Shown here piece after piece: positions 1-7,687 of a stretch of 30,743 bases of DNA. The stretch is from positions 1 to 30,743 of IMG/VR virus record IMGVR_UViG_3300011115_000892; one strand, written 5' to 3'. A program made the position numbers and the translations under genes. How positions within the stretch are numbered: position 1 is the stretch's first letter; each line of letters starts with the position of its first letter. The notes beneath the pieces are model-generated. The model was given only the letters and a program-made list of their open reading frames with translations, did not search any database and was not told where the DNA came from. The DNA comes from a virus.

Positions 1-12
1 TGGGCCACGCAC
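1..12. repeat. Left copy of the 12-bp terminal repeat (possible cos overhang)
   Basis: TGGGCCACGCAC is identical to the last 12 bases of the window. It is either the overlap left when a circular genome was linearised or a filled-in 12-nt cohesive end. Twelve nucleotides is the length of the lambda overhang, and this phage has a lambda GpA-type terminase. Confidence 0.85.
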
Positions 13-138
13 CACGGGGAAAAAACGCAAATCGCTGTTCAGAAACCGTCAGGAAGGCTACCTGCTGCCGATCCAGGCGCGCGCATCACGGTTAAACCTA
101 TGCTTAAAACTATTGTTAACGGAAGGTTCCAATTATGA
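1..138 (+). CDS. C-terminal end of the HTH protein that spans the record ends (partial)
   Basis: This frame is open from base 1 and stops at TGA 136-138. It is the continuation of the gene starting at 30135. After the shared 12 bases the codons continue in phase at base 13 and add 41 residues (starting HGEKTQIAV) to the 203 in the right part, giving a 244-aa protein. The TGA overlaps the TerS start codon as ATGA, the same coupling used elsewhere here (1957, 9633, 19371). The tail is basic and has no recognisable domain. It would be missed by any linear gene call that ignores the circular junction. Confidence 0.85.
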   Translation, partial: WATHHGEKTQIAVQKPSGRLPAADPGARITVKPMLKTIVNGRFQL

Positions 139-707
139 CCGATCAGCCGACCAGGGTAACGCAGAAGGAATTAGCGAAGGCGCTTAAACTATCGAAAGGC
201 TATGTCGCGAAGTTGGCGCAGGAAGGAATGCCGAACACCAGCGTTGAAGCGGCGAAGGCCTGGCGCGCAGAACGGGAAGCAGGCCGAACGAAGCCAGCGC
301 CGATCCCTGCCGCGCGGCCTGCCAATATCGAAGGCCTGACCGATAACAGCCTGGGCGGCGCGCTTGAGCAGCATAGGCGGCTTGTTCAGCGGGCGCGCGA
401 TGTTTACCTGGCCGCTATCGAGGAAGGGAATAACAACCAGGCGCGGCTGCAGACGGCCTATAACCAATCGCTTAAGACCCTGATCGCCCTGGAAGCCGAA
501 GAAGTTAGGCGCGCCCTGGAAGCGCGAACCTATATCAAACTTTCCGAAGCCGAAGCCGTTATCAACGATTGGACGGCGAAGGTTGTTTCACGCCTGGACA
601 AGTTGCCGCTTGATTGCGCCGAAGCCTGCAACGGGGACAGGCCAGAAACCGCGATCAAGGTTCTGGAGAAATGGGCGCGCGAAATCAGGGAGGAACTTGG
701 CCGATAA
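135..707 (+). CDS. terS: Terminase small subunit
   Basis: 190 aa. Residues about 9-32 (TQKELAKALKLSKGYVAKL) form a helix-turn-helix of the Nu1 type, which in lambda recognises the cos region and brings the large subunit to it. The rest is charged and helical, as expected for an oligomeric terminase subunit. The assignment rests on this HTH, on its place as first gene of the packaging block and on the GpA-type large subunit downstream. The ATG overlaps the upstream stop (ATGA), so it is translationally coupled to the junction gene. Nu1 itself is 181 aa, close to this length. Sequence similarity to Nu1 cannot be measured here. Confidence 0.8.
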   Translation: MTDQPTRVTQKELAKALKLSKGYVAKLAQEGMPNTSVEAAKAWRAEREAGRTKPAPIPAARPANIEGLTDNSLGGALEQHRRLVQRARDVYLAAIEEGNNNQARLQTAYNQSLKTLIALEAEEVRRALEARTYIKLSEAEAVINDWTAKVVSRLDKLPLDCAEACNGDRPETAIKVLEKWAREIREELGR

Positions 708-710
708 TTT

Positions 711-1478
711 ATGAGCGCTAAACTAATCAAGTTCGTTGCCTGCGGCGATAATCACGGGGATCACGGGGACGCGGAAAGCATCGCTGCGCTGCTGGCCTAC
801 TGCCAGGATTTCAAACCTGACCAGCGAATCCATTTGGGAGATGCCTTCGATCTGCGCGCGCTGCGCCAGGGCATCGGTTCGGGCGATGCGGAAAGCGGCG
901 AAAGCCTGGCTGACGATCTGGCCCAGGGCATTGATTTCCTGCGGGCATATAAGCCTGATATTTATTTGTGGGGTAATCACGAACATCGCCTTGATCGCCT
1001 GATTACCTCAAGTTCAAGCGCGCTGATCCGCGACTACTGCCAGGATATCAAAGACAGAATCAACCGCGAAGCCCGCCAGGCAGGCGCGAAGAAAATCCTG
1101 CCATATCATTACGCGCGCGGCGTTCATCGCCTGGGGCCGATCGCGTTCGTTCACGGCTACGCACACGGGCTTAACGCGGTCAGCCTGCAGGGCCAGCATT
1201 ACGCGCAGGCTGGCGGCGCTTTGGTTTGCGGGCATATTCATCGCCTGGAATCCGTAGCGCTGCAGCGCGACAAAGGCGGGCAGGCCTTCAGCGCTGGCTG
1301 CCTATGCGATAAATCCCCAGGCTACGCAAGCGCCAGGCTGGGAACAAGCCGCTGGGGTAGCGGCTGGGTTGCGGGCTATGTCCAGGGGAATGATTGGAAG
1401 ATTTGGCTATGCCATAAGGTTGGCGATCGCTGGTTTTTCCAAACGGATTTCAAACTATGGCAACCGAAGCGCAAATGA
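711..1478 (+). CDS. Calcineurin-like metallophosphoesterase
   Basis: 255 aa with all the metal-ligand motifs of the family in order: D13-x-H15 (CGDNHGD), GD 43-44 with D47 (LGDAFD), GNHE 88-91, H148 (FVHGYAHG) and GHIH 174-177. These enzymes use two metal ions to hydrolyse phosphomonoesters or phosphodiesters, and several phage members act on nucleic acids or nucleotides. The substrate cannot be told from sequence. It starts 3 bp after TerS in a TTTATG context. Its position between the terminase subunits suggests a role at packaging, or a passenger gene that entered the late operon. The fold and catalytic class are well supported, the job is not. Confidence 0.88.
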   Translation: MSAKLIKFVACGDNHGDHGDAESIAALLAYCQDFKPDQRIHLGDAFDLRALRQGIGSGDAESGESLADDLAQGIDFLRAYKPDIYLWGNHEHRLDRLITSSSSALIRDYCQDIKDRINREARQAGAKKILPYHYARGVHRLGPIAFVHGYAHGLNAVSLQGQHYAQAGGALVCGHIHRLESVALQRDKGGQAFSAGCLCDKSPGYASARLGTSRWGSGWVAGYVQGNDWKIWLCHKVGDRWFFQTDFKLWQPKRK

Positions 1479-1960
1479 AGAAAGGCCTGACTATCCTGCT
1501 GGCTGCGCTGACGGGCAAAGACCAGAAGCCGAAAGGCTGGTTCGATCTGCACGAACTGCGGCGAATCTTTAGGCTGCTTACGCTGAACGCTACCAGCAAT
1601 CTTGCGAAGCAGTTATTCGATCGCGGTTATATGGAACGGCAGGTTATCCATACGCTGCACGAAAACGGCAAACACGGGCTGGCCTATATCTACCGACCAG
1701 CGCGGCGCTTTACCGATCCATTGGCTTCGCGCCAGGCGATGCAGTCCGAAGGCATCGACCGAATCCCAGCGGGCTGGGTTTCGATGCGCGACTATGCCAA
1801 CGGCGCAGGCCTTACCGTCCAGGCCGTTCACAATATGGTTACGCGCCGCAAGTTGAAGCCGCGCCTGTTCCGCATCGCGGCTAACATCGGATGCACGAAG
1901 CCAGCCCAGCATTTCCGCAAGGCAGACCTGGATAGGCTGCACAAGCCGCGCCGCCGATGA
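1457..1960 (+). CDS. DNA-binding protein with two helix-turn-helix regions
   Basis: 167 aa, basic. An N-terminal winged-helix-like segment (about 20-75, ending in GLAYIYRPARRF) is followed by a second HTH (about 105-130, SMRDYANGAGLTVQAVHNMVTRRKL) of the excisionase/MerR style. I chose the ATG at 1457 because AAACTATGG is the usual start context in this genome; the ATG at 1475 would give an ATGA overlap with the phosphoesterase and is a good alternative. The end overlaps the TerL start (ATGA at 1957). It could assist terminase at the packaging site or regulate late genes. No named family is recognised. Confidence 0.75.
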   Translation: MATEAQMKKGLTILLAALTGKDQKPKGWFDLHELRRIFRLLTLNATSNLAKQLFDRGYMERQVIHTLHENGKHGLAYIYRPARRFTDPLASRQAMQSEGIDRIPAGWVSMRDYANGAGLTVQAVHNMVTRRKLKPRLFRIAANIGCTKPAQHFRKADLDRLHKPRRR

Positions 1961-3801
1961 ACGATCAGCAGGCCGCTATCTTGGCTGCGGGCCAGGCCGT
2001 CATTCGCCCGAACTATTCAGGCGATCCCGTTGATTGGGCCGAAGCCAATATTCTGGAAGTTCCAGATTCGCCCGTTCGCGGTCGGCTTTCCCTGTCGCGA
2101 ACTCCCTGGCTGGCCGAAGCGCTGCGCCTGCTTTGCGATCCTGAAACGAAGGTTGCCGTTATCCTGGCTGCTACGCAATCAGGCAAATCTTTGCTGCAGC
2201 GCGTTTATATGGCCTGGCAGATCGTCAACGCGCCAGGCCCGCTGATGACCCTGCAGGCAAACGATCCAGAAGCGAAAGATTTTTTCCTTCGATATGTTCG
2301 CCCGCTATGGAAGAACTGCCCGCCCGTCCAGGCGCTGCTATCTGACGGGGACAACGATAAATCAACGACCGCCGATTTTAAGAACGGCGTAACGGTTTAC
2401 TGTCGCGGAATCTGGAACGAAAACAATCTGCAGCGCCTATCGCTGCGAACCGTTATAGTCGATGAAGCCTGGCTGGCCCCGCGCGGGCATTTGGCCGAAG
2501 CAGCCGCGCGCCTGCAGGCGTTCAGTTGGTTAGGCCGCGCGATCTATATGGGCCAGGGCGGCAGGACTAACGATGAGTTCAGCGCGCTTTATAACGGATC
2601 GGACAAACGCGAATGGCATTTCGCCTGCCCTTCCTGCAATCATTTACAACCCTGGCGCTGGGAGTTCGTTCGGTTCCCAGAAGAAGCGAAGGCTAACGGA
2701 ATCTGGGATTTCCAGAAGGTAGAAGCAGGCACAACTTACGAATGCTGCAACTGCCGCGTTCGGCTTAAGGACAGCCCAGGCGTTCGGGCTGTCGCGAACG
2801 ATCCTGCGCGCGGCGCTGGTTTCAAGGCTACCGCGAAGGCTGCAAATTGGGGAACTGTCGGGCTGCATTGGAACTGCCTCATCAATTCCCATTGGGGAAA
2901 GGAGGGAGTTCGGGCGCTAAAAGCAAAGGAATCCTGGGAGACATATGGCGATGATTCTTTGCGGATGGTCTGGAAGCAGAAGCGCCTTGCGCAGCCCTGG
3001 GCAGAAGAAGGCGGCACGATGACCGCGCTTGTCGAAGCGGGCGATTACGGCCTGGCTGATACCTGGAATAACGAAGCCTGGATCACGCCAACCGCGAAGA
3101 TCACGGATAGCACGATCGGCATTCCCGAACATTCCGTTCCGTTCCGAACCTTGGCAATCGATTGCCAGCGCGGTTTCTTCTGGGCTGAAGTTCGCAGTTG
3201 GGCCAGGAACGGAAGCAGCCGCCTGCGCTGGTTCGGCAAGGTTGATACCTGGAACGGCCTGGACGATCTGGCAAAAGCGCATCAGGTTTCGCGCGCCCTG
3301 GTCGGCGCTGATAGCGGGGACAATACGCAGGAAGTTTACGCGCAAACGGCTAAACGCGGCTGGAAGGCGCTACGCGGTTCAGGCCAGGGAGATTTCGCGG
3401 TAAGCGATGGGCAGGGCAAAACTACGCGGCGGTTCTATTCCGATAAGCAAAGGATTATTGTTCCAGGCCTGAAGGAGCGCGCGGAACTGATCGTATTTTC
3501 CAACCTGGCTGCAAAGGATTTCCTTACGGGCCTGCGCAATCGCCGCCTGCATACATACGCGCGCGATGTTTCGGAAGAATATGTAAAACAGTTAACTGCC
3601 GAAGTTCGCATTACCGACAGCCGCAGCGGTAAGCCGATCTGGATTCTACCCGATGCCAACCGCCAGGTTGGTAATCACGCCTTCGACTGCGCGCTGATGG
3701 GCCTGATCCTGGCGGTTCGCTGGGGAGTAATCGGAAGGGAAGCGACCGAAACCGCCGAAGCGATCGCGGATAGTTCCCCTGTTGACAATGCGAACGGTTG
3801 A
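1957..3801 (+). CDS. terL: Terminase large subunit, lambda GpA type
   Basis: 614 aa, the usual size for GpA proteins (lambda A is 641). Walker A is AATQSGKS (71-78) and Walker B is TVIVDEA (165-171). A zinc-knuckle pair follows: CPSC (224-227) with CxxC at 263-266. The C-terminal RNase-H-like nuclease shows acidic residues in AIDCQ, GADSGDN and HAFDC. The ATPase pumps DNA into the procapsid and the nuclease cuts at the packaging site. GpA-family phages normally cut at cos, which fits the 12-bp terminal repeat. The start overlaps the previous stop (ATGA). Confidence 0.95.
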   Translation: MNDQQAAILAAGQAVIRPNYSGDPVDWAEANILEVPDSPVRGRLSLSRTPWLAEALRLLCDPETKVAVILAATQSGKSLLQRVYMAWQIVNAPGPLMTLQANDPEAKDFFLRYVRPLWKNCPPVQALLSDGDNDKSTTADFKNGVTVYCRGIWNENNLQRLSLRTVIVDEAWLAPRGHLAEAAARLQAFSWLGRAIYMGQGGRTNDEFSALYNGSDKREWHFACPSCNHLQPWRWEFVRFPEEAKANGIWDFQKVEAGTTYECCNCRVRLKDSPGVRAVANDPARGAGFKATAKAANWGTVGLHWNCLINSHWGKEGVRALKAKESWETYGDDSLRMVWKQKRLAQPWAEEGGTMTALVEAGDYGLADTWNNEAWITPTAKITDSTIGIPEHSVPFRTLAIDCQRGFFWAEVRSWARNGSSRLRWFGKVDTWNGLDDLAKAHQVSRALVGADSGDNTQEVYAQTAKRGWKALRGSGQGDFAVSDGQGKTTRRFYSDKQRIIVPGLKERAELIVFSNLAAKDFLTGLRNRRLHTYARDVSEEYVKQLTAEVRITDSRSGKPIWILPDANRQVGNHAFDCALMGLILAVRWGVIGREATETAEAIADSSPVDNANG

Positions 3802-3912
3802 CGCAGAACGCATATTTAACGGCTGCTGGTTTAGTTTCTGGGCGCTGGTCGATCGCCTGGGTTGTGGGCTGGGCCAGCAGCCGCCCAATTATTTGACCTG
3901 GTTCGCAACGAT

Positions 3913-4173
3913 ATGGCAATCAGCGGCGTTTTCATCGGGCTTTCCGAAGCGGAACTTCTGGCAATCAAGGCGAAGGCTTTGGCTGAAGTTACGGGCGGCG
4001 CGGTCATTACAAACTATTCTGACAGCGGAACTTCTGTCGGGAAGCAGATCGTTATGCCCGCGAAGGAACGCCTTGCCGAAGCGATGTATGCGCTGCAACT
4101 TCTCAATCCTGATGTTCACGGGCAGCCGCAATCGCGCGTTATCCGAACCGATTGGAGCAACTACCAGGACTGA
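3913..4173 (+). CDS. Head-tail joining protein, gpW-like
   Basis: 86 aa starting at ATG 3913; the frame is open further upstream only from TTG codons. In lambda the small gene between terminase (A) and portal (B) is W, which closes the filled head before the tail is added. This protein has the same position and nearly the same size (gpW is 68 aa) and a compatible layout: an N-terminal helix, a short beta segment (VITNYSDSGTSVGKQIVM) and a C-terminal helix (AKERLAEAMYALQLL). The assignment is by synteny and layout more than by clear sequence identity. The 111 bp before it are unusually long for this operon and hold no convincing gene. Confidence 0.7.
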   Translation: MAISGVFIGLSEAELLAIKAKALAEVTGGAVITNYSDSGTSVGKQIVMPAKERLAEAMYALQLLNPDVHGQPQSRVIRTDWSNYQD

Positions 4174-4181
4174 AAAACTTT

Positions 4182-5669
4182 ATGCCGAAGAAAACCGCAG
4201 CCGATAAACTTAAGCCGACCGCAGCCGTTAAGCCTTTGAAGGCCCAGGCTGCTGGCAGCCAATCCTTTGGATCGGTCGCGTTCAGTTCCAACCGCGCTGC
4301 TATCTACGGCCAGGCTGCGGATTTCTCCGTTGATTACCAGCCAGCCGACCGCCTGGAAATGATTAAGCGGATTCGCTACGGCGAACGGAATTACGGCCTG
4401 GTTCGCCAGGTGTTTAACGACTATGTTCTTTACTGCGTAGGCGATGGCATCACGCCGCAAAGCGGCGCAGCCGAAGCCGATATCGGCGCGGCTTATGAAG
4501 CCTGGTTCAAGGCCTGGGCTGCCGATGCTTCTACCTGCGGGCGCTTTTCCTTCTACGATATCCAGCGCATCGTTCTTCGCGGCGCGCTGCGCGATGGGGA
4601 TTCCTTCGTTATCCTAACAATCGATGAAGGCAGGCCGCGCCTGCAGGTTATCGAAGCGCACCGCGTTGGCAACCCTGTCGGCAAGCCGATCCCTGCTGGG
4701 ATGGTTGACGGCGTTCAGTTCGATGGCAAAGGCCGCCTGGTCGGATACAATATTATTCAGGGCGATAACAGCAGCCGCCTGTTTCCCGCTGACTCCGTTT
4801 GCCATATCGCCGAACTTGATTGGGCCAGCGGTTCGCGCGGGCTTCCGATCCTGCAGCATTCCTGGGGCGATATCCAAACGGAAGATGAACTGCTACGCCT
4901 GGAAATGCTGGCCGTTCGCAACGATGCCGATGTTACGCGCGTCCTGAATAAAACGGGCGGATTCATTCCCCAGGATATGAAGGCCGAACTTGAGGGCAGC
5001 GGCGGCAGCAATCTTGAATCTGTCGCGTCCAAAATGGGCGGCAAACTTCTGGCTTTGGAGCCTGGCGAAAGCCTAACTTCGCTGGCATCAAATCGCCCTT
5101 CGCCCGTTTTTGCTGGGTTCCTAAAATCGATCCAGGCAGATATTCTGCGCGGAACTTTGCCTTATGAGTTTGTCGGCGATCCTTCTTCTATTTCGGGCAG
5201 CGGGGTGCGCCTGATCACAGCGAAGGCCGACCGCGTATTCAGCCGCTGGCAATCGGTAGCGATCGATAAACTATGCCAAAAAGTTTGGGGATTCTGTATC
5301 GGATGGGCCGTTGCCAACGGCGAACTGCCCGAAGGCGATTGGGCTAATGTTTCCTGGACTACCCCGAAGCGCCTGACCGTTGACGCAGGCCGCGAAGCCG
5401 CGAACGATCGCGCCGATGTAGAACTCGGCCTGCTATCGATGAGCGAACTATATGCGGCCAGGGGTCTTGATTTTCGCCACGAAGCCACGAAGCGCGCGAA
5501 GGATTTTAAGTTCTTGTTTGAATTGGCGAAGCAGGAAGGAATCCCTACCTGGACGCTATACAAGCCTGGCTTTAATTGGCTTCAGGAAGGCGAAGGCAAA
5601 CCGACCGCCGCCGAAGTTGCGATGCAGGGCATCGATCCTGCGCAGCCGACCGATCAGCCCGCTGCCTAA
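4182..5669 (+). CDS. Portal protein, lambda gpB type
   Basis: 495 aa (lambda B is 533). The order terminase, joiner, portal, S49 protease is that of lambda A-W-B-C. The middle carries segments typical of portals (YGLVRQVFNDYVLYCVGDGI, YEFVGDPSSISGSGVRLI, a C-terminal LYAARGLDF). Twelve copies would form the ring at the capsid vertex that is the DNA channel and the docking site for TerL. I start at ATG 4182 (AACTTTATG); the frame also has an upstream TTG at 4152, but the context favours 4182. The C-terminus is short and rich in Ala, Pro and Gln. Confidence 0.9.
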   Translation: MPKKTAADKLKPTAAVKPLKAQAAGSQSFGSVAFSSNRAAIYGQAADFSVDYQPADRLEMIKRIRYGERNYGLVRQVFNDYVLYCVGDGITPQSGAAEADIGAAYEAWFKAWAADASTCGRFSFYDIQRIVLRGALRDGDSFVILTIDEGRPRLQVIEAHRVGNPVGKPIPAGMVDGVQFDGKGRLVGYNIIQGDNSSRLFPADSVCHIAELDWASGSRGLPILQHSWGDIQTEDELLRLEMLAVRNDADVTRVLNKTGGFIPQDMKAELEGSGGSNLESVASKMGGKLLALEPGESLTSLASNRPSPVFAGFLKSIQADILRGTLPYEFVGDPSSISGSGVRLITAKADRVFSRWQSVAIDKLCQKVWGFCIGWAVANGELPEGDWANVSWTTPKRLTVDAGREAANDRADVELGLLSMSELYAARGLDFRHEATKRAKDFKFLFELAKQEGIPTWTLYKPGFNWLQEGEGKPTAAEVAMQGIDPAQPTDQPAA

Positions 5670-5674
5670 TTTTT

Positions 5675-6841
5675 ATGCGTTCCCTTATCAAAGCCATTTC
5701 TGCGAACCGCCCGTTCCTGGTTGATTACTCAATCGCGGAAGCGCATATCGAAGCCGTAAAGAAACACGGCTTTACCGATCTGCTGGCGCAGTTCTTCGGC
5801 CCAGCGCCGAAGCCTTACGCGGTTGGTTCTACTTTCGTTATTCCCATTTATGGGATGATCGGCAAAGGCCTCTCTCCTATCGATGCCCTTGGCGCTGCCG
5901 ATGTTGAAACCGTCAGCGATTGGATTGACCAGGCCGTTGCCGCGAAGCCTGCGCGCATCGTGTTCGATATCAATTCTGACGGCGGCACGACCGAAGGGGT
6001 TGAAGAATTGGCTGATAAGATTCGCGGCCTTGGCATCGAAACGATTGCCTATTCTTCTGGTTCGATGAATAGCGCGGCCTATTGGATCGGCGCGGCCAGC
6101 GATCGCGTCCTGGTATCGGGCAGCGCTTCGGTCGGTTCGATCGGCGTGTATATGTGTTTTATGGATCAAAGCGCCGCCGCTGCGGCTGCTGGGATCAAGC
6201 CCGTTGTGATCAGCAGCGGCCCGCTGAAGGCTATGGGAATCCCAGGAACTTCGTTGACCGAAACCCAGGCCGCTTATCTGCAGGCCGAAGTTAACGCGAT
6301 CGCCGAAGATTTCAAAGCCGCTATCAAACTCAAGCGCAGCCTGGTTAAAGAAGAAGATATGCAGGGCCAATCGATGCAGGGCAAGGTTGCCGCCGCGAAG
6401 AACATTGTAACGGGCCTGGCTCCCAGCCTTAAGGATTTGCTGGCTTCCCTGGAAGGCGGCCCGATCAAGGCTGCCGAAGGCACGACCGCCCGCAGCGCGA
6501 AGAAGCCGAAGGCCCAGGCCGCGCGCTTGACCAGCAAAGCCGCCGCCCAGGAAGCCGAACCGATGCAGCCCGAAGCCGAAGCCGATGACGGACTGACGGC
6601 CCGCCAGCGTTACCTTGCCGATGAGTTGGAAGGCATCGCGGAAACCTTCGGCGATTTCGATAAGACCAGCGGGCCTGACGGCGCGCATTATGTCGAAGCC
6701 AGCCCGTTCGTTGAACAGGGCCTGATTTGCCAGAACTGCGTTTTCTATCGCGGCCCGCGCGGCTGCAGCCTGGTCGAAGGGGATATCGACCCTAACGCGA
6801 TCTGCAAACTTTGGGTTATCCCTGGCGCGCTTATCAAGTAA
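5675..6841 (+). CDS. S49-family prohead protease with a four-cysteine C-terminal module
   Basis: 388 aa from ATG 5675 (TTTTTATG). The SppA/ClpP-crotonase protease domain occupies about residues 45-225. The likely catalytic Ser is S133 (SMNSAAYW) and the general-base Lys K185 (SGPLKAMG). The 52-residue spacing matches that of Bacillus SppA, and GSIGVYM lies between. Lambda gpC is the equivalent and matures the procapsid. After a low-complexity Ala/Lys/Glu linker (about 260-305) comes an extra module with Cys 352, 355, 364 and 377 in the pattern CxxC-x8-C-x12-C, ending CKLWVIPG. It could bind zinc or an iron-sulphur cluster. It is not part of SppA or gpC proper, but I recall similar cysteine modules at the ends of other phage head proteins. 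Confidence 0.9.
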   Translation: MRSLIKAISANRPFLVDYSIAEAHIEAVKKHGFTDLLAQFFGPAPKPYAVGSTFVIPIYGMIGKGLSPIDALGAADVETVSDWIDQAVAAKPARIVFDINSDGGTTEGVEELADKIRGLGIETIAYSSGSMNSAAYWIGAASDRVLVSGSASVGSIGVYMCFMDQSAAAAAAGIKPVVISSGPLKAMGIPGTSLTETQAAYLQAEVNAIAEDFKAAIKLKRSLVKEEDMQGQSMQGKVAAAKNIVTGLAPSLKDLLASLEGGPIKAAEGTTARSAKKPKAQAARLTSKAAAQEAEPMQPEAEADDGLTARQRYLADELEGIAETFGDFDKTSGPDGAHYVEASPFVEQGLICQNCVFYRGPRGCSLVEGDIDPNAICKLWVIPGALIK

Positions 6842-6843
6842 CT

Positions 6844-7656
6844 ATGCCCATCGATGTTCCAGGCTGGCTGAAGGATAACGCGCAGCGCGGCCTGGACTAT
6901 AACCGCGAAGGCAAAGGCGGGGACGGCCTGACCGATAAGACCCTGGAAGAAGCCAGGGAGTTCGCGCGCGGATACACGACCGAAAGCAAAGTTCGCAGAA
7001 TGCCTGCCTGGTTCGCCAGGCATAAGCCAGACCTGGACGCGCCGAAGAACAAACCAGGCAACGAAGATTTCCCAGGCGCGGGCGCGGTTGCCTGGCTTAT
7101 CTGGGGAGGTTCCGTTTCTGGAGATGTTATGAACGCCGCCGATTGGGCGCAGCGCCAGGTTGAAAAGTTGGATCGCGAAGCCCAGGCGTTTGACCGTAGC
7201 CGCAAAGTTATGGCTTCAATCGAAGAACAATTTACCCAGGCCAAGGTTGCCCTTGCCGCCGCTATCGCTGAACGCTCCGATCTGCAGGCAAACTTTGAAA
7301 AGTTGGTTGCCGATAATGATTCTGCCCTGGCTGCCGTGAAGGCCGAAGCCGAAGCCAACGCTGCGGCTGCTGCCGAAGCCAAGGCTGCGCTTGCCGCCCT
7401 GGAAACCGAAAAGGCCGAACTGCTTAAGCAGATCGAAGCCGCGATGCAGGGCCAGATCAGCGCCAGCAAAGAAGCCGCGAAGATCGCCGCATCGGTCGGC
7501 TGCAAGCCTGCCGCCATTTCGCCCGCTGACGAAGCCAAGGCCCAGCCTGAAGCCAGCGCCGAAGATATCCGCAAGGCCTTCCTGGCTATGAAGCCTGGCG
7601 CTGAAAAGGCCGCCTTCTTCCAGGCCAACCGCGCGGTTCTTACCGCCGTCCGCTAA
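6844..7656 (+). CDS. Scaffold-like head protein with an N-terminal conserved phage domain
   Basis: 270 aa from ATG 6844. Residues 1-90 form a compact region (GLDYNREGKGGDGLT, AREFARG, RRMPAWFARH, AVAWLIWGGS) of a type I know from other phage head proteins but cannot name. Residues about 100-220 are a long Ala/Glu/Lys coiled coil and the C-terminus has a short helical tail (EDIRKAFLAMKPGAEKAAF). A helical protein directly before the major capsid gene is the usual scaffold position (lambda Nu3). Here it is a separate gene, not nested in the protease gene. It probably guides shell assembly and is removed by the S49 protease. Confidence 0.75.
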   Translation: MPIDVPGWLKDNAQRGLDYNREGKGGDGLTDKTLEEAREFARGYTTESKVRRMPAWFARHKPDLDAPKNKPGNEDFPGAGAVAWLIWGGSVSGDVMNAADWAQRQVEKLDREAQAFDRSRKVMASIEEQFTQAKVALAAAIAERSDLQANFEKLVADNDSALAAVKAEAEANAAAAAEAKAALAALETEKAELLKQIEAAMQGQISASKEAAKIAASVGCKPAAISPADEAKAQPEASAEDIRKAFLAMKPGAEKAAFFQANRAVLTAVR

Positions 7657-7687
7657 ACTTTTTCCCAATCCCTAATTATTAACTAAT
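7657..7687 (+). promoter_or_regulatory. AT-rich leader of the major capsid gene
   Basis: A 31-bp gap beginning CTTTTTCCCA and continuing CTAATTATTAACTAATATG. It contains ATTAACTAAT, an A/T dyad, and no SD sequence. It is the most AT-rich leader in the late region and may keep the capsid start codon unstructured for high translation. No clear -35/-10 pair is visible. Confidence 0.45.

Noticed and set aside
448-453. Frequent CTGCAG sites across the genome
   Set aside because: They follow from the favoured codons CTG CAG and the Leu-Gln or xxC-TGC-AGx contexts; no periodic arrangement was seen.
3782-4207. 141-codon frame overlapping TerL end, gpW-like gene and portal start
   Set aside because: Most of it lies in another frame over two well-supported genes; the composition (many Ser, Arg, Trp and Cys) is that of a shadow frame.
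5729-6688. Long minus-strand frame (319 codons) opposite the S49 protease gene
   Set aside because: Antisense shadow created by the strong codon bias; the + strand gene has catalytic motifs and continuous synteny. The same applies to other long minus-strand frames, including 26090-27388 and 7679-8587.
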